DNA of 64,000 bases, taken from assembly GCA_009746045.1 (NCBI GenBank), contig RPFO01000080.1, forward strand, positions 1,702,183 through 1,766,182, written 5' to 3'. Shown in pieces: positions 44,516 to 53,269 of the stretch. The number at the start of each line of letters is the position of its first letter. Position 1 is the first letter of the stretch. The notes under the pieces are model-generated. The model was not told where the DNA came from. It saw only the letters and a program-made list of their open reading frames with translations, and ran no database searches. Source of the DNA: Mesostigma viride. Its lineage: Eukaryota; Streptophyta; Mesostigmatophyceae; Mesostigmatales; Mesostigmataceae. Made by a program: the position numbers and the translations under genes.

Positions 44516-47297
44516 ATGGCTTCCGGTACACGGAGCCGCACGGGCGAACACACAGATACGCCAAGTGGCGAGGCCGCAGGGTCCGTCCTGCCACGCTTTA
44601 GTGCGGACGAGGCCACGAGGTTGATGCAAACCCTCGTGGCGCAACCGAACTGGCCAAGCAGTTCAAGCATCTCATGCTGGCTGCTGACGATGCACTAAAT
44701 CGCGGCCCTCTCAAGCAAACGGAGGTGCCCGCAGATCTACCGGCCGACTATACGGCGGACGACGCAGCAGATTTTCTAGCTGCTCTCAAGCGTCTGCGCG
44801 ATGGACGCGCAGACAAAGATTCGGAGCTGATTGGCAAGTTCCGTGCAGTATTCTGCAGTACAACAAAGCACCCAAACATTGCCAATCTAGTTCGCATTGC
44901 GGACGACAACAAACAAACCTGGGAAGTTTTTTACAACGGTCTAGATGCCCACTTGTCGCGGTCTAAGGAAGAGGCCGACGAGCAAGCCTTCAACGACTTC
45001 GAGGGCTATGCAGTTAATAAGGCAAATTTGCCCGGGGCTGCACGTGATTTCCAGGTCTTCGTGCACAAGCACAAGCTGCTAGATACTCTCAAGCCCATTT
45101 TCCTGTGCAATCGATTTCTCAAGAAATGCGACCTGTCGTCGGATGTGCATCTGACCATAGCGACGGAACTCAAAAAGAAGAGTGCCGTCAGTTTCGACGA
45201 GGGCATGCTGTATTTGATCTCATGCTTCAAGAGTGCGCAGTCCAAGCCGGCTGCCTCGGCTGCTCTGCCATCCCTGCGCAAGGTGGATGCCGGCGCGTCT
45301 TCTTCTTCAGGCGCAGAGGCTCCAATTACGCGGTCGGAGCTTACGGCCATCCTGAAAAAGGTCGTCGGCCACGGCAACAACGGGGGCCAGCGAGGGCGCA
45401 AGCGCGGGCATGGTGGCGACGCCAAGCAGGGTGATAATCCCCCGGCCAAGCGGCAGCAGGGGGCGTCTACTGACCGCAAGCAACGCTGTGAGCGCTGCTT
45501 CGGACGTCGCCATGTCCGGGATGACTGCCGAGTTCGCCCGGACCTGGAGCTCGAGGACAACCTTTGCCGCAAGTGCCACGACGTTCTGCGTGGTCACAGC
45601 GTGGAGGCGTGCAAGGCCAAGCGCATCGTCGTCCACGGCACACGCGAGGAGTGGGCAGAGCGACGGGCAGCACGAAAGTCAGGTGAGAGCACGCTCGATA
45701 CCCCTTCTTTTGCTCAATGCGTCACGCTGAACCGGGCCGTCGTAGAGCCTGACGTCGTTCCTAAAAGCAACGTGACTGCATCCTCTGTCTCATTCCGTGA
45801 TGTGCTCACGCAATCCGTTGATGCTGCTCTGGCTCTGTCGCGCCAGGATCACGTGCTTCCTGAGCACGGGTCTACAATGCGTGACCTAAGCAATGTGGTG
45901 TCTTCTAGGTCGGGTGTGTACAACGCCGAGCGACCAAGCACTACTGCAGCACCCCAGCTAGATACTGGGGCGGTTGGGCCTATGAGGAATGTTGTGACAG
46001 TGCAAGAGAATGCTGGGCGGGCAGATGTTCTCGGTACACACCACCCTAGTGTGGATCTTCACATTGGCAAGGTGCTCACACGGGCGGCCTTTCGTGCAGC
46101 CTCTGAAGCTGCCCAGTTAGCCAATGTCACTACCCCAGTAGTCACCCCACCTGTTGAGAATCCTGACAATGCCACTGCACCTCAGGCTGTCACCCTGAAA
46201 CTGTTAGCATACCAGATGCACCGTGCATACGGGCATGAGGCCCAAGCCGAGGTAGAGGGGGCACACATGTTGGGGGCACCTTTATACAACGAGCTGAAGA
46301 ATGTGCGTGCTCAGTGTCCTGCCTGCATCAAGATCAGGAAGAAGTCGCGTAGGCGGCATGCCAAGACTCCACCCTTGGAGCGAGGGTACCTTGTGGGGGA
46401 TGTCATGCACATGGAAGGGGGGGACACCTATTTCATAGTCAAGGATAGGTTCAGCAAGGCCACCTACATTGAGCCGCTGCCCCACATGTTGAGGCTGACC
46501 TGCACAGGGCTATCAAGATCAGCCTGGCTTTCTTTCATCCCGTAGTGGAGCTCATGCTAGACCAGCAGTTCCGCTGTGTGCAAGGTTTGCCGGGGATGGA
46601 GGCCGTGGTCATCGTGGGGCGTGAGGATCACGGCAATATGGGCATGATAGATCGCACTGTAAGCTATGTCAAGACTGTGGCAGCCAAGCGACAGGATAAC
46701 CCACATGGCAAATCCTACGCGGTCAAGACGGCGTGGTGCAAGGAGCTCATGCATGTGTGCAACCATAGGCACGTGCTTGATGTCAAGGGCTTTGGGCTAG
46801 TCACGCCTCGGGGGCTGTCAGCGGGCACCTACTCACCCGAGGTAGTAGAGGCATACCAACAGCATCTACAGGATACCGCCGCCAAGCTGCGGCTCAAGGA
46901 TGCCACGCTGCCTGATTTGTCTAGCGCTTTTGAGGTCGGGCAGTTGGTCATGTTCCACAAGGAGAGCTCGCCCAGCGGCAAACGGGGCACCATGCAGGGG
47001 CCTGGGGCCATCACAAAGTTAGACTGGCCGCTGCGGGTCATAGACATAGAGTGGAATGATCGGGTGTATAGGGTACCATGGGCATCGGTGGCAGGCTATA
47101 AGCAAGGGGATAGCATGGAGAGTGAGCTGGCAGCCAACAGGGCACTGGGGTGGGTAGTGAAGGATAATGCGCCTGTCGTAGCATCTGAGGTGGTACCCCA
47201 CGGGTCGCTCCCAGGGGCAGACACAGCTACACCCCCCCCTCCCCTGGGCCCCAATATGACCCCGTGGATGGGTGGGATGAGGATGGGGTGGGTTTGA
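44516..47297 (+). pseudogene. Copia-like gag and integrase
   Basis: Gag starts MASGTRSRTGEHTDTPS at 44,516. A 1-nt shift near 44,635 leads to the main frame (ELAKQFKHLMLAADDALN). At ~45,480 there is a perfect CCHC zinc knuckle, CERCFGRRHVRDDC, then a second CRKCHDVLRGHSVEAC. The integrase zinc domain (MHRAYGHEA ... CPACIKIRKKSRR) lies at ~46,215-46,345, and the catalytic core begins GDVMHMEGGDTYFIVKDRFSK. A shift near 46,485 moves the core to the frame HVEADLHRAIKISLAFFHP, VELMLDQQFRC and VIVGREDHGNMG, ending at 47,297. A basic C-terminal region with RVYRVPWASV (GPY/F-like position) follows. Confidence 0.8.
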
Positions 47298-49582
47298 CGG
47301 GACCTAGTGCACGTAGTGACTCACCTCCTGTGCTAGCCACGGATAATGTGGGAGGCCCGCCTAGCGTGGCCTCGCCGGAGGGTCAGGGTCCTGCCCATGC
47401 GCCTCGCCCACCTAGGGACCTGGCTTCAACGGTCACGGCCTTGTGGCGTGCTCAGGCGCTTAAAGCGAAAGCTGCATCAGGGGTGGCTCAGGTCAAAACT
47501 CTCTCACAGGGGGTCAGGCCGGTTAAGTCAGCCTTGTTTCCTACGTGTAGACCGTGGCAGCTGGTGGCTGTGGACACGCAAGCATCCGTGTCTATTATCT
47601 CTCGTCGGGCAGCCACCCTGTATCCAGTGCTAGAGTCGCCGTACAAATCGGTGACCGACTTTGCAGGCACTTCGGCATATCAAGTTACCGGGATGGTGGT
47701 GCTGCCGGTGTTGGGCATTGACACGCCGTTTCACGTCGTGGATGGCTACGAGGATGTGGCCTTGCTGGGCGAACCTTTCGTATCATACCCGGGGTTCTCA
47801 GTGTCCGCTGACTTGCTGTCAGTCGCGGGGGTGGGCAGCATCCCGCTTCGCGAGTACCACGCTCCATTGGGGGTGGTGGTCGGGCAGCCCGGCGTCGTGC
47901 GGCGCTTACCGATGGCGGCGTTTTCCACACCGCCGCTCGTCCAGTCCATCATTCAGCCTCAGGATTGGCACCCGCGCAGCTTCGGCCTCCACTCACACTC
48001 ACTGGCGGCGGATAGCCCTGTGACGTGGGAGCAACTTGTCCTGGACTGTCAAGATCCTCTCAAGTTTGCTTTGTGGCGCGACGCGTTCATTCGAGCCAAG
48101 GAGCAGTGGCGAGAGCGCGAGGTCTACCGAGGATTGGAGAGTGTGCCAGCCGGGGCCACGCGGTTGCGGTTGAAGTTCGTGCTCACCTACAAGCCGGACG
48201 AGACCAACTCTTCGGTGGTGTTCCGGGTAAGGCCCGTGGTCACGGAGACGAAGGGGTCCTCCCCGCTGGACGCCAAGGATCTTTATACCCCTGGGCTCAA
48301 CCATGTTTCGCATCGGCTACTGACGGTCATCTACTTGGGCAAGCGGAACGCGGGCAAGGACTACGGGATGTGGTGCGGTGACTTTCAGCGGGCATTCCTC
48401 CACAGCGACGCTGGGGTCGCGCAGCAAACATGGCAAGGCACCCGCTACGTGGTGAAGGTCCCGGTGGTCTGGCAGGATGGCACCATTGGCAGCGAGTATA
48501 TCGAGCTGTTGACAGGGGTGGAGGGGCTGCAGAGCTCTCCCATCATCTTCCGCATTTCCGCGGAGGAGGTCTTGCAGAGCTTAGGGGCCACGTACCATCG
48601 CGCGGATCCTAACTTCTTTGTGGTCCCCACCGGCGTCCCTGGCGAGCCAGCCCTCTTCGTGTGGCATGGCGATGACTTCAAGCTGGTGGCACCTCGCACC
48701 TTTGCTACCCAGTTTCTTGCTGCAGTGGCGGCTAAGTTTCCCCTGGGCAGGGCGGTGGATCATGAGGAGGGTAAACCCGTGGTGTTTTGCGGCGTGCAGT
48801 CTACGTTGCAGCGGGATTCGCGTTCTGGCGAATGGGTCATGCACATGCAGGATAGCCGCAACTATGTGGTTGACCTGCTGGCCGACCTCCCGTCCCCGCT
48901 GTTGGCAACCCATGGGCCCTCGGTTAAGGGCAAGCTCGGGTGGTTGGCGGACACGGTGGCACCTGATTTGGCGGTGCTCGCTCGCCTGCCCGATGATGTG
49001 CTGGAAGGACTAGGGTCCATTCATGTTCGGCGGCAGCTGGCCATGACGCCCGGCATTGTGCTTCGTGGGCTCGATTGCTCACAGCCGGTGCACCTCGAGA
49101 TAGTGACGGATGCTAATCTAGAGACGCGCACAGTCAGCCAAGTGCGGGCCCGCATGGGGGCACTGTTCTTTATTAGCAATGAGGGACAGCCTGGCATGTT
49201 GTTAGATTGGTACTCGCGCTTGCACAGCCGCATTGCCACTAGCCCCAACACGGCTGAATGCCGGGGCATTGTTTCAGCTATCTCACATGGCATGTGGCTG
49301 CGGTACTTGCTGGGTTGGGTATTTGGCTCGTGTGGGTTCACTCTTCACTGGACTAGCACGGTGCACACTGACTCACAAAGTTGTTTGGCCTTCCTTGACA
49401 ATCCCTATGCGCGGTCACAGGACGTTGATTACCTCGTACTCGCTGAGGCGGCCTCCTGCGTCACGCGTCTCCAGCACATCGCGGATGAACTCAATCCCGC
49501 GGATGCACTCACCAAGGAGGCGCGGGAGGCTGCCCCGCAGTACGCAGTGTTGCGCAAGCGCATGACGATGCAACACCCGTGA
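47264..49582 (+). CDS. Copia-like protease-like domain, reverse transcriptase and RNase H
   Basis: A 772-codon frame overlaps the integrase frame by 34 bp in the -1 phase. At residues ~100-190, WQLVAVDTQASVSIIS and EDVALLGEPFVSY have the retropepsin layout (D-T-G-A with Q for G; then LLG). RT follows: LKFVLTYKPDE, FRVRPVVTETKGSS, MWCGDFQRAFLHSDA (catalytic Asp), EGLQSSPIIFRI and FVWHGDDFKLVA (YxDD box with H-G-D-D). RNase H has VTDANLETRTVSQ, AECRGIVSAI, HTDSQSCLAFLDNP and the copia-type end ELNPADALTKEA. The arrangement puts the protease between IN and RT. The Q in place of the catalytic-loop Gly may weaken protease activity. Confidence 0.85.
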   Translation: MDGWDEDGVGLTGPSARSDSPPVLATDNVGGPPSVASPEGQGPAHAPRPPRDLASTVTALWRAQALKAKAASGVAQVKTLSQGVRPVKSALFPTCRPWQLVAVDTQASVSIISRRAATLYPVLESPYKSVTDFAGTSAYQVTGMVVLPVLGIDTPFHVVDGYEDVALLGEPFVSYPGFSVSADLLSVAGVGSIPLREYHAPLGVVVGQPGVVRRLPMAAFSTPPLVQSIIQPQDWHPRSFGLHSHSLAADSPVTWEQLVLDCQDPLKFALWRDAFIRAKEQWREREVYRGLESVPAGATRLRLKFVLTYKPDETNSSVVFRVRPVVTETKGSSPLDAKDLYTPGLNHVSHRLLTVIYLGKRNAGKDYGMWCGDFQRAFLHSDAGVAQQTWQGTRYVVKVPVVWQDGTIGSEYIELLTGVEGLQSSPIIFRISAEEVLQSLGATYHRADPNFFVVPTGVPGEPALFVWHGDDFKLVAPRTFATQFLAAVAAKFPLGRAVDHEEGKPVVFCGVQSTLQRDSRSGEWVMHMQDSRNYVVDLLADLPSPLLATHGPSVKGKLGWLADTVAPDLAVLARLPDDVLEGLGSIHVRRQLAMTPGIVLRGLDCSQPVHLEIVTDANLETRTVSQVRARMGALFFISNEGQPGMLLDWYSRLHSRIATSPNTAECRGIVSAISHGMWLRYLLGWVFGSCGFTLHWTSTVHTDSQSCLAFLDNPYARSQDVDYLVLAEAASCVTRLQHIADELNPADALTKEAREAAPQYAVLRKRMTMQHP

Positions 49583-49959
49583 GCCACACAGGGTTACGGC
49601 TCGGGCGCTTTATGAATACAGCCATAACTCACCCTGTGTTGCTAGCATTCACGAATATCATGGTGGTAGTTTTTTTGCTTGTCCTGACCATACCCTAGCC
49701 ACGTTGGACGGTGCCTTGGGCCCGTCGGCGGGTCACTGGTCCTAATAAATGGGTCACCTTTTGTCTGGTGGCATAGTTGTTTTTTTCTCGATACTTATTA
49801 CATCACTATTCATGTGTGATCACAAGGGCGCGGGTCGATACCGTGGTGATTTTGACGGCCTTGAGGCCCCCTTGAGTTCCCTACCTTAGAGGGTTTTGTA
49901 TGGTCTGCATTTGATGTAATTATTTTGATAATTAATCAAAGAACAAAAGAGTATGTCGG
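49583..49959 (+). other. 3' untranslated part of the copia-like element
   Basis: No ORF. TTTATGAATACA at 49,609-49,620 is an exact 12-nt complement of TGTATTCATAAA immediately after the 5' LTR (44,497-44,508), i.e. of the primer-binding-site position. A purine-rich AAAGAACAAAAGAG precedes the 3' LTR. Confidence 0.6.
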
Positions 49960-50304
49960 AGTTGAGTAACTCTAGAGCCCTAGGATCTGGCTCTAAGTTC
50001 CCCATGTCCGTCCGCACGCCTTCCGCTAGCGTCCGCTAAGCCGCCGGCTATAATCCGGCGGTCCGATGCGGTCGACCGGTCTAAGGGCGGCGCCTAGGGC
50101 CGGCGCCACCTAGGCCCCAGTCCGGGGCCTTATCCGGGTCGGTACGGACAGCTAGCTTGTCCCACGGTTACGGCTAACCGGATAGGGTTTGCTGGCTAAG
50201 ACATAAACCAGTGGTGGGCCAGCTCCGACAGTAGTTCTCTGTGTTCACCTTATCCCAAGCTCAACGTGACCGACCGCCATAGCTGAGCCGGTCGGGCTTT
50301 AACT
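49960..50304 (+). repeat. 3' LTR of the copia-like element
   Basis: 345 bp, matching the 5' LTR except GTCGACCGG for GTTGACCGG. It is followed by the GTCTC duplication. Confidence 0.9.
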
Positions 50305-50663
50305 GTCTCGGGACAGAACTGGACGAAATGAGCGACCTCTAAATTAAGGATTTCGAGAAGGACCTGGACCTGCGGGATGTAATAAAAAGGGCGTTCGTGC
50401 TTGATCTTGCGTCGAATAGGGCACTTGATTTCGATCAAAATCCCGTCGTCCGACGAGCGCCTGTGGACCTGGTGCACCTGTTTCTGGGGGGGCGAGGCGT
50501 GGTTCAACGACCCCGAACAGGTCCCCGGCCTGTGCACCTGCGGTGCCGCCCCTCCCCCTTGCATCCCCATGGAGATCGCGGTGTAGTGCAGTGCAGCCAC
50601 CCTCTACCTTTTATATTAAGTTTGTATATTCTAATCCAATGTTTATGTTGTAATAAACACGCA

Positions 50664-51215
50664 ATGAGAACCCAACAGTGCAAAGTGTTCACGAAACGCG
50701 GCCCGCGGTGTTCTAACAGAGCGAAAAGGGGTGGGACGTGCGGCATCCACCGAAAGACGAAACACAGAGTCAGGGCGGGGGACGTGGATATGGGAGACGC
50801 GACAGAGCCCCTGGGCGACTTCCCCCCGGGGTGGCACGACGGGAATTGGATGCAGGAGAGACGCGTGGCGCAGGGGCGGATGGCAGAAGACATGAGGGCG
50901 CTGGCGGACAAAGGCGGGGATCGCTCCATGGACGCCACGGATATGATGGAAAGGACCCAGCAAATGAAGGACCGTCAACCCGAATTGTACGAAGAGATGA
51001 GGAGCACCATGCGCGATTTTTCCGGCCAGATAGCTCGGTTACAGGAGGAAAGGGACGAATTGCGAGCACAATACCCCGAATCCAGGGAGAAGATAGACGC
51101 GTGGTTCGAGTTCAATCGACACAACGCGGAACTGGATCGTCATAACAGGATCATGCGTATCCGATCGCAGGTTCGCACCGACAACTCGCAACCTTCGAAA
51201 AGAACGAGGAGGTAG
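50664..51215 (+). CDS. Basic, coiled-coil viral orphan with an N-terminal Cys/His motif
   Basis: ATG 50664 starts MRTQQCKVFTKRGPRCSNRA, where Cys residues and CGIHRK form a C-x9-C-x8-C-x2-H putative zinc site resembling short viral 'basic zinc' motifs. The acidic middle GDFPPGWHDGNWMQERR is followed by a predicted coiled coil (QIARLQEERDELRAQYPES) and a basic end (QPSKRTRR) that looks like a nuclear-localisation signal. The 183-residue frame is intact. It is divergent from the YqaJ gene with a 63-bp AT-rich gap containing TATATTC. It is the last viral gene of block II. No family recognised. Confidence 0.6.
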   Translation: MRTQQCKVFTKRGPRCSNRAKRGGTCGIHRKTKHRVRAGDVDMGDATEPLGDFPPGWHDGNWMQERRVAQGRMAEDMRALADKGGDRSMDATDMMERTQQMKDRQPELYEEMRSTMRDFSGQIARLQEERDELRAQYPESREKIDAWFEFNRHNAELDRHNRIMRIRSQVRTDNSQPSKRTRR

Positions 51216-51371
51216 AACTTAAACGCGCCTCGTGGACCGGGAAAGCGTGTGACACGTGTGGCGTCGCGCCGAAAGCGAAATCGCGGACGGAGGCCCGACA
51301 CGTGGCAGGAGACGCTGCGCCGCCCCACCGCTCCGCGGCCCGGCCCTGCGGCCCCCGGCCCTGCGGCCCCC

Positions 51372-51720
51372 GGCCACCCCAATAGCCCCAATAGCCCCAA
51401 TAGCCCCGATAGCCCCAATAGCCCCAATAGCCCCAATAGCCCCGATAGCCCCAATAGCCCCAATCACCCCAATAACCCCAATGACCCCAATCACCCCAAT
51501 AACCCCAATCACCCCAATAACCCCAATAACCCCAATAGCCCCAATAACCCCAATAGCCCCAATAACCCCAATAGCCCCAATAACCCCAATAGCCCCAATA
51601 ACCCCAATAGCCCCAATAACCCCAATCACCCCAATAACCCCAATCACCCCAATCACCCCAATAACCCCAATCACCCGAATAGCCCCAATAGCCGCAATAG
51701 CCCCAATCGCCCCGACAGCC
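51372..51720. repeat. 9-bp minisatellite (CCCCAATAG / CCCCAATAA / CCCCAATCA)
   Basis: About 38 units. The period of 9 leaves most frames open (Trp-Gly-Tyr repeats on the minus strand, Asn-Pro-Asn-Ser or Pro-Ile-Thr on the plus), so the 334-codon minus ORF spanning it is not evidence of a gene. Confidence 0.9.
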
Positions 51721-52283
51721 CCGCCCGCGCACCGCCGCCACCCCGCCCAGAAAATACACGCTTATAAGGGGAAAAAAACGATAGATTGCCATCGCCTGCG
51801 GGCGGAGGGGTCGCGTGGAGTGGCTACCCTTGACTGGGAAGATGACAGAAGCGCGGACCCGAGGCACGCAGCTGACGGGGCGGGCCGGCGTGGAGTCGCT
51901 ACCCTTAGCTGTGAAGATGACCGAGAAACGCGGGTTCGAACCACCACACCTTTTGCTTTTTTGTTTCTTTCCTCCCACTGAGTCTAAGGACCCTTTTGCC
52001 CCCACGGCCCCCACGGCCCGCCCACGGCCCCCACGGCCCCCACGGCCCGCCCACGGCCCCCACGGCCCCCACGGCCCCCACGCCCGCCCACGGCACCCAC
52101 GCGGGCCGAGAGAGGGCCAACACCACACGCGGGCCGGGGGAGGGAATGGGGTCACCCGCGGGCCGAGGGAGGGAATGGGGTCACCCGCGGGCTGAGGGAG
52201 GGAATGCGGTCACCCGCGGGCCGAGGGGGGAATGGCGTCACCCGCGGGCCGAGGGGGGGAATGGGGTCACCCTCGTGAAACGT
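51721..52283. other. GC-rich host spacer with short tandem duplications
   Basis: Contains a diverged duplication of CGTGGAGT-GCTACCCTT (51,813 and 51,889), a CCCACGGCC microsatellite (52,000-52,095) and four to five ~30-bp units of GGGTCACCCGCGGGCCGAGGGAGGGAAT (52,148-52,272). No gene is supported. Confidence 0.6.
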
Positions 52284-52975
52284 AGATGGATGGATGGATG
52301 GATGGATGGATGGATGGATGGATGGATGGATGGATGGATGGATGGATGGATGGATGGATGGATGGATGGATGGATGGATGGATGGATGGATGGATGGATG
52401 GATGGATGGATGGATGGATGGATGGATGGATGGATGGATGGATGGATGGATGGATGGATGGATGGATGGATGGATGGATGGATGGATGGATGGATGGATG
52501 GATGGATGGATGGATGGATGGATGGATGGATGGATGGATGGATGGATGGATGGATGGATGGATGGATGGATGGATGGATGGATGGATGGATGGATGGATG
52601 GATGGATGGATGGATGGATGGATGGATGGATGGATGGATGGATGGATGGATGGATGGATGGATGGATGGATGGATGGATGGATGGATGGATGGATGGATG
52701 GATGGATGGATGGATGGATGGGTGGATAGATGGATGGATGGATGGATGGATGGATGGATGGATGGATGGATGGATGGATGGATGGATGGATGGATGGATG
52801 GATGGATGGATGGATGGATGGATGGATGGATGGATGGATGGATGGATGGATGGATGGATGGATGGATGGATGGATGGATGGATGGATGGATGGATGGATG
52901 GATGGATGGATGGATGGATGGATGGATGGATGGATGGATGGATGGATGGATGGATGGATGAATGAATGGATGGAG
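52284..52975. repeat. (GATG)n microsatellite, ~690 bp
   Basis: About 170 GATG units with two substitutions near 52,721-52,728. Long Met-Asp-Gly-Trp and His-Pro-Ser-Ile ORFs are repeat translation. It ends in GATGAATGAATGGATGGAGGGAGGGA and then the 56-bp shared unit. Confidence 0.95.
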
Positions 52976-52982
52976 GGAGGGA

Positions 52983-53038
52983 CACTATACTTTTCGTCCG
53001 AGGGTGGTAAAAAGCATCCGAGGCGTAAATTACGAGGT
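52983..53038. repeat. 56-bp unit, identical to 13,218-13,273
   Basis: Abuts the GATG array. Downstream sequence (TCTTATCTTACTACCTAG...) differs from that at 13,274 but shares short GTAA/ACGAGG and GATCCGAGG words, so both belong to a wider repeat family. Confidence 0.9.
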
Positions 53039-53158
53039 CTTATCTTACTACCTAGATCCGAGGCGTGAGATCCAAGGCCGTAATCATTACGACGTAGGGT
53101 GATAGGTAGTAATTTTACTAGCCGTAACTAAAAGTAACGTTACGACTGCACATCTTTG

Positions 53159-53183
53159 GTAGTACACTACCGACGGAGTAAAT
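53159..53183. repeat. Target-site duplication of the LINE, left copy
   Basis: GTAGTACACTACCGACGGAG plus TAAAT, 25 bp, identical to 59,885-59,909. Confidence 0.9.
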
Positions 53184-53269
53184 TTTTTCCAGGTAAATAG
53201 GTGTACGTTTATTCCAAATATAGCCAGTAGTAAATCCCTGCTAAGCCTGGGGTATCAAGATGTCAGTGG

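Larger units (their letters stand above)
44152..50304 (+). mobile_element. Ty1/copia-like LTR retrotransposon, 6,153 bp
   Basis: Two 345-bp LTRs differing at one visible base flank gag, integrase, protease-like, RT and RNase H regions. The 5-bp target GTCTC (44,147-44,151 and 50,305-50,309) is duplicated. IN precedes RT, which places it in the copia (Pseudoviridae) branch. It lies within a viral YqaJ gene, so the insertion post-dates viral integration. Three probable frameshifts make this copy defective despite its young LTRs. Confidence 0.92.
43834..50600 (-). pseudogene. YqaJ-type viral recombinase nuclease, split by a copia-like element
   Basis: The minus-strand N-terminal piece (from ATG 50600) contains the nuclease core SSDDGILIEIKCPIRRKI and FYYIPQVQVLLEILNLE, then AHFVQFCPE, which match YqaJ exonucleases of phages and NCLDVs (G-x-L-x-EIKCP; Y-x-x-QVQ). 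The retrotransposon follows. After removing it and one GAGAC copy, the frame continues TTWTPMEFDVVVIHRD, then RDRNWFKTYLPLMRSF, WVRATENGG, and a Ser-rich tail to 43,834. The total is ~205 residues. The N-terminus is short for the family: the acidic residue usually found ~40 residues before EIKCP is not clear, so a frameshift upstream is possible. YqaJ nucleases act in recombination-dependent replication with single-strand annealing proteins. Confidence 0.75.

Noticed and set aside
47231-47297. Programmed -1 frameshift between copia integrase and PR-RT frames
   Set aside because: An ACCCCCCCCT tract and a 34-bp overlap are present, but this copy has two other clear disabling shifts, so a programmed event cannot be told from a mutation.
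50401-50586. Plus-strand ORF with WTWCTCF...LCTCG, zinc-finger-like
   Set aside because: It is antisense to the YqaJ core, whose EIKCP and QVQ motifs and cross-element continuity are better evidence.
51151-52155. 334-codon minus-strand ORF with Trp-Gly-Tyr repeats, antifreeze- or silk-like in look
   Set aside because: It spans the 9-bp minisatellite, whose period keeps several frames open. The flanking parts have no domain and the upstream part crosses other simple repeats.
51996-52985. 220-320-codon Met-Asp-Gly-Trp and His-Pro-Ser-Ile ORFs
   Set aside because: They are translation of the GATG tetranucleotide array.
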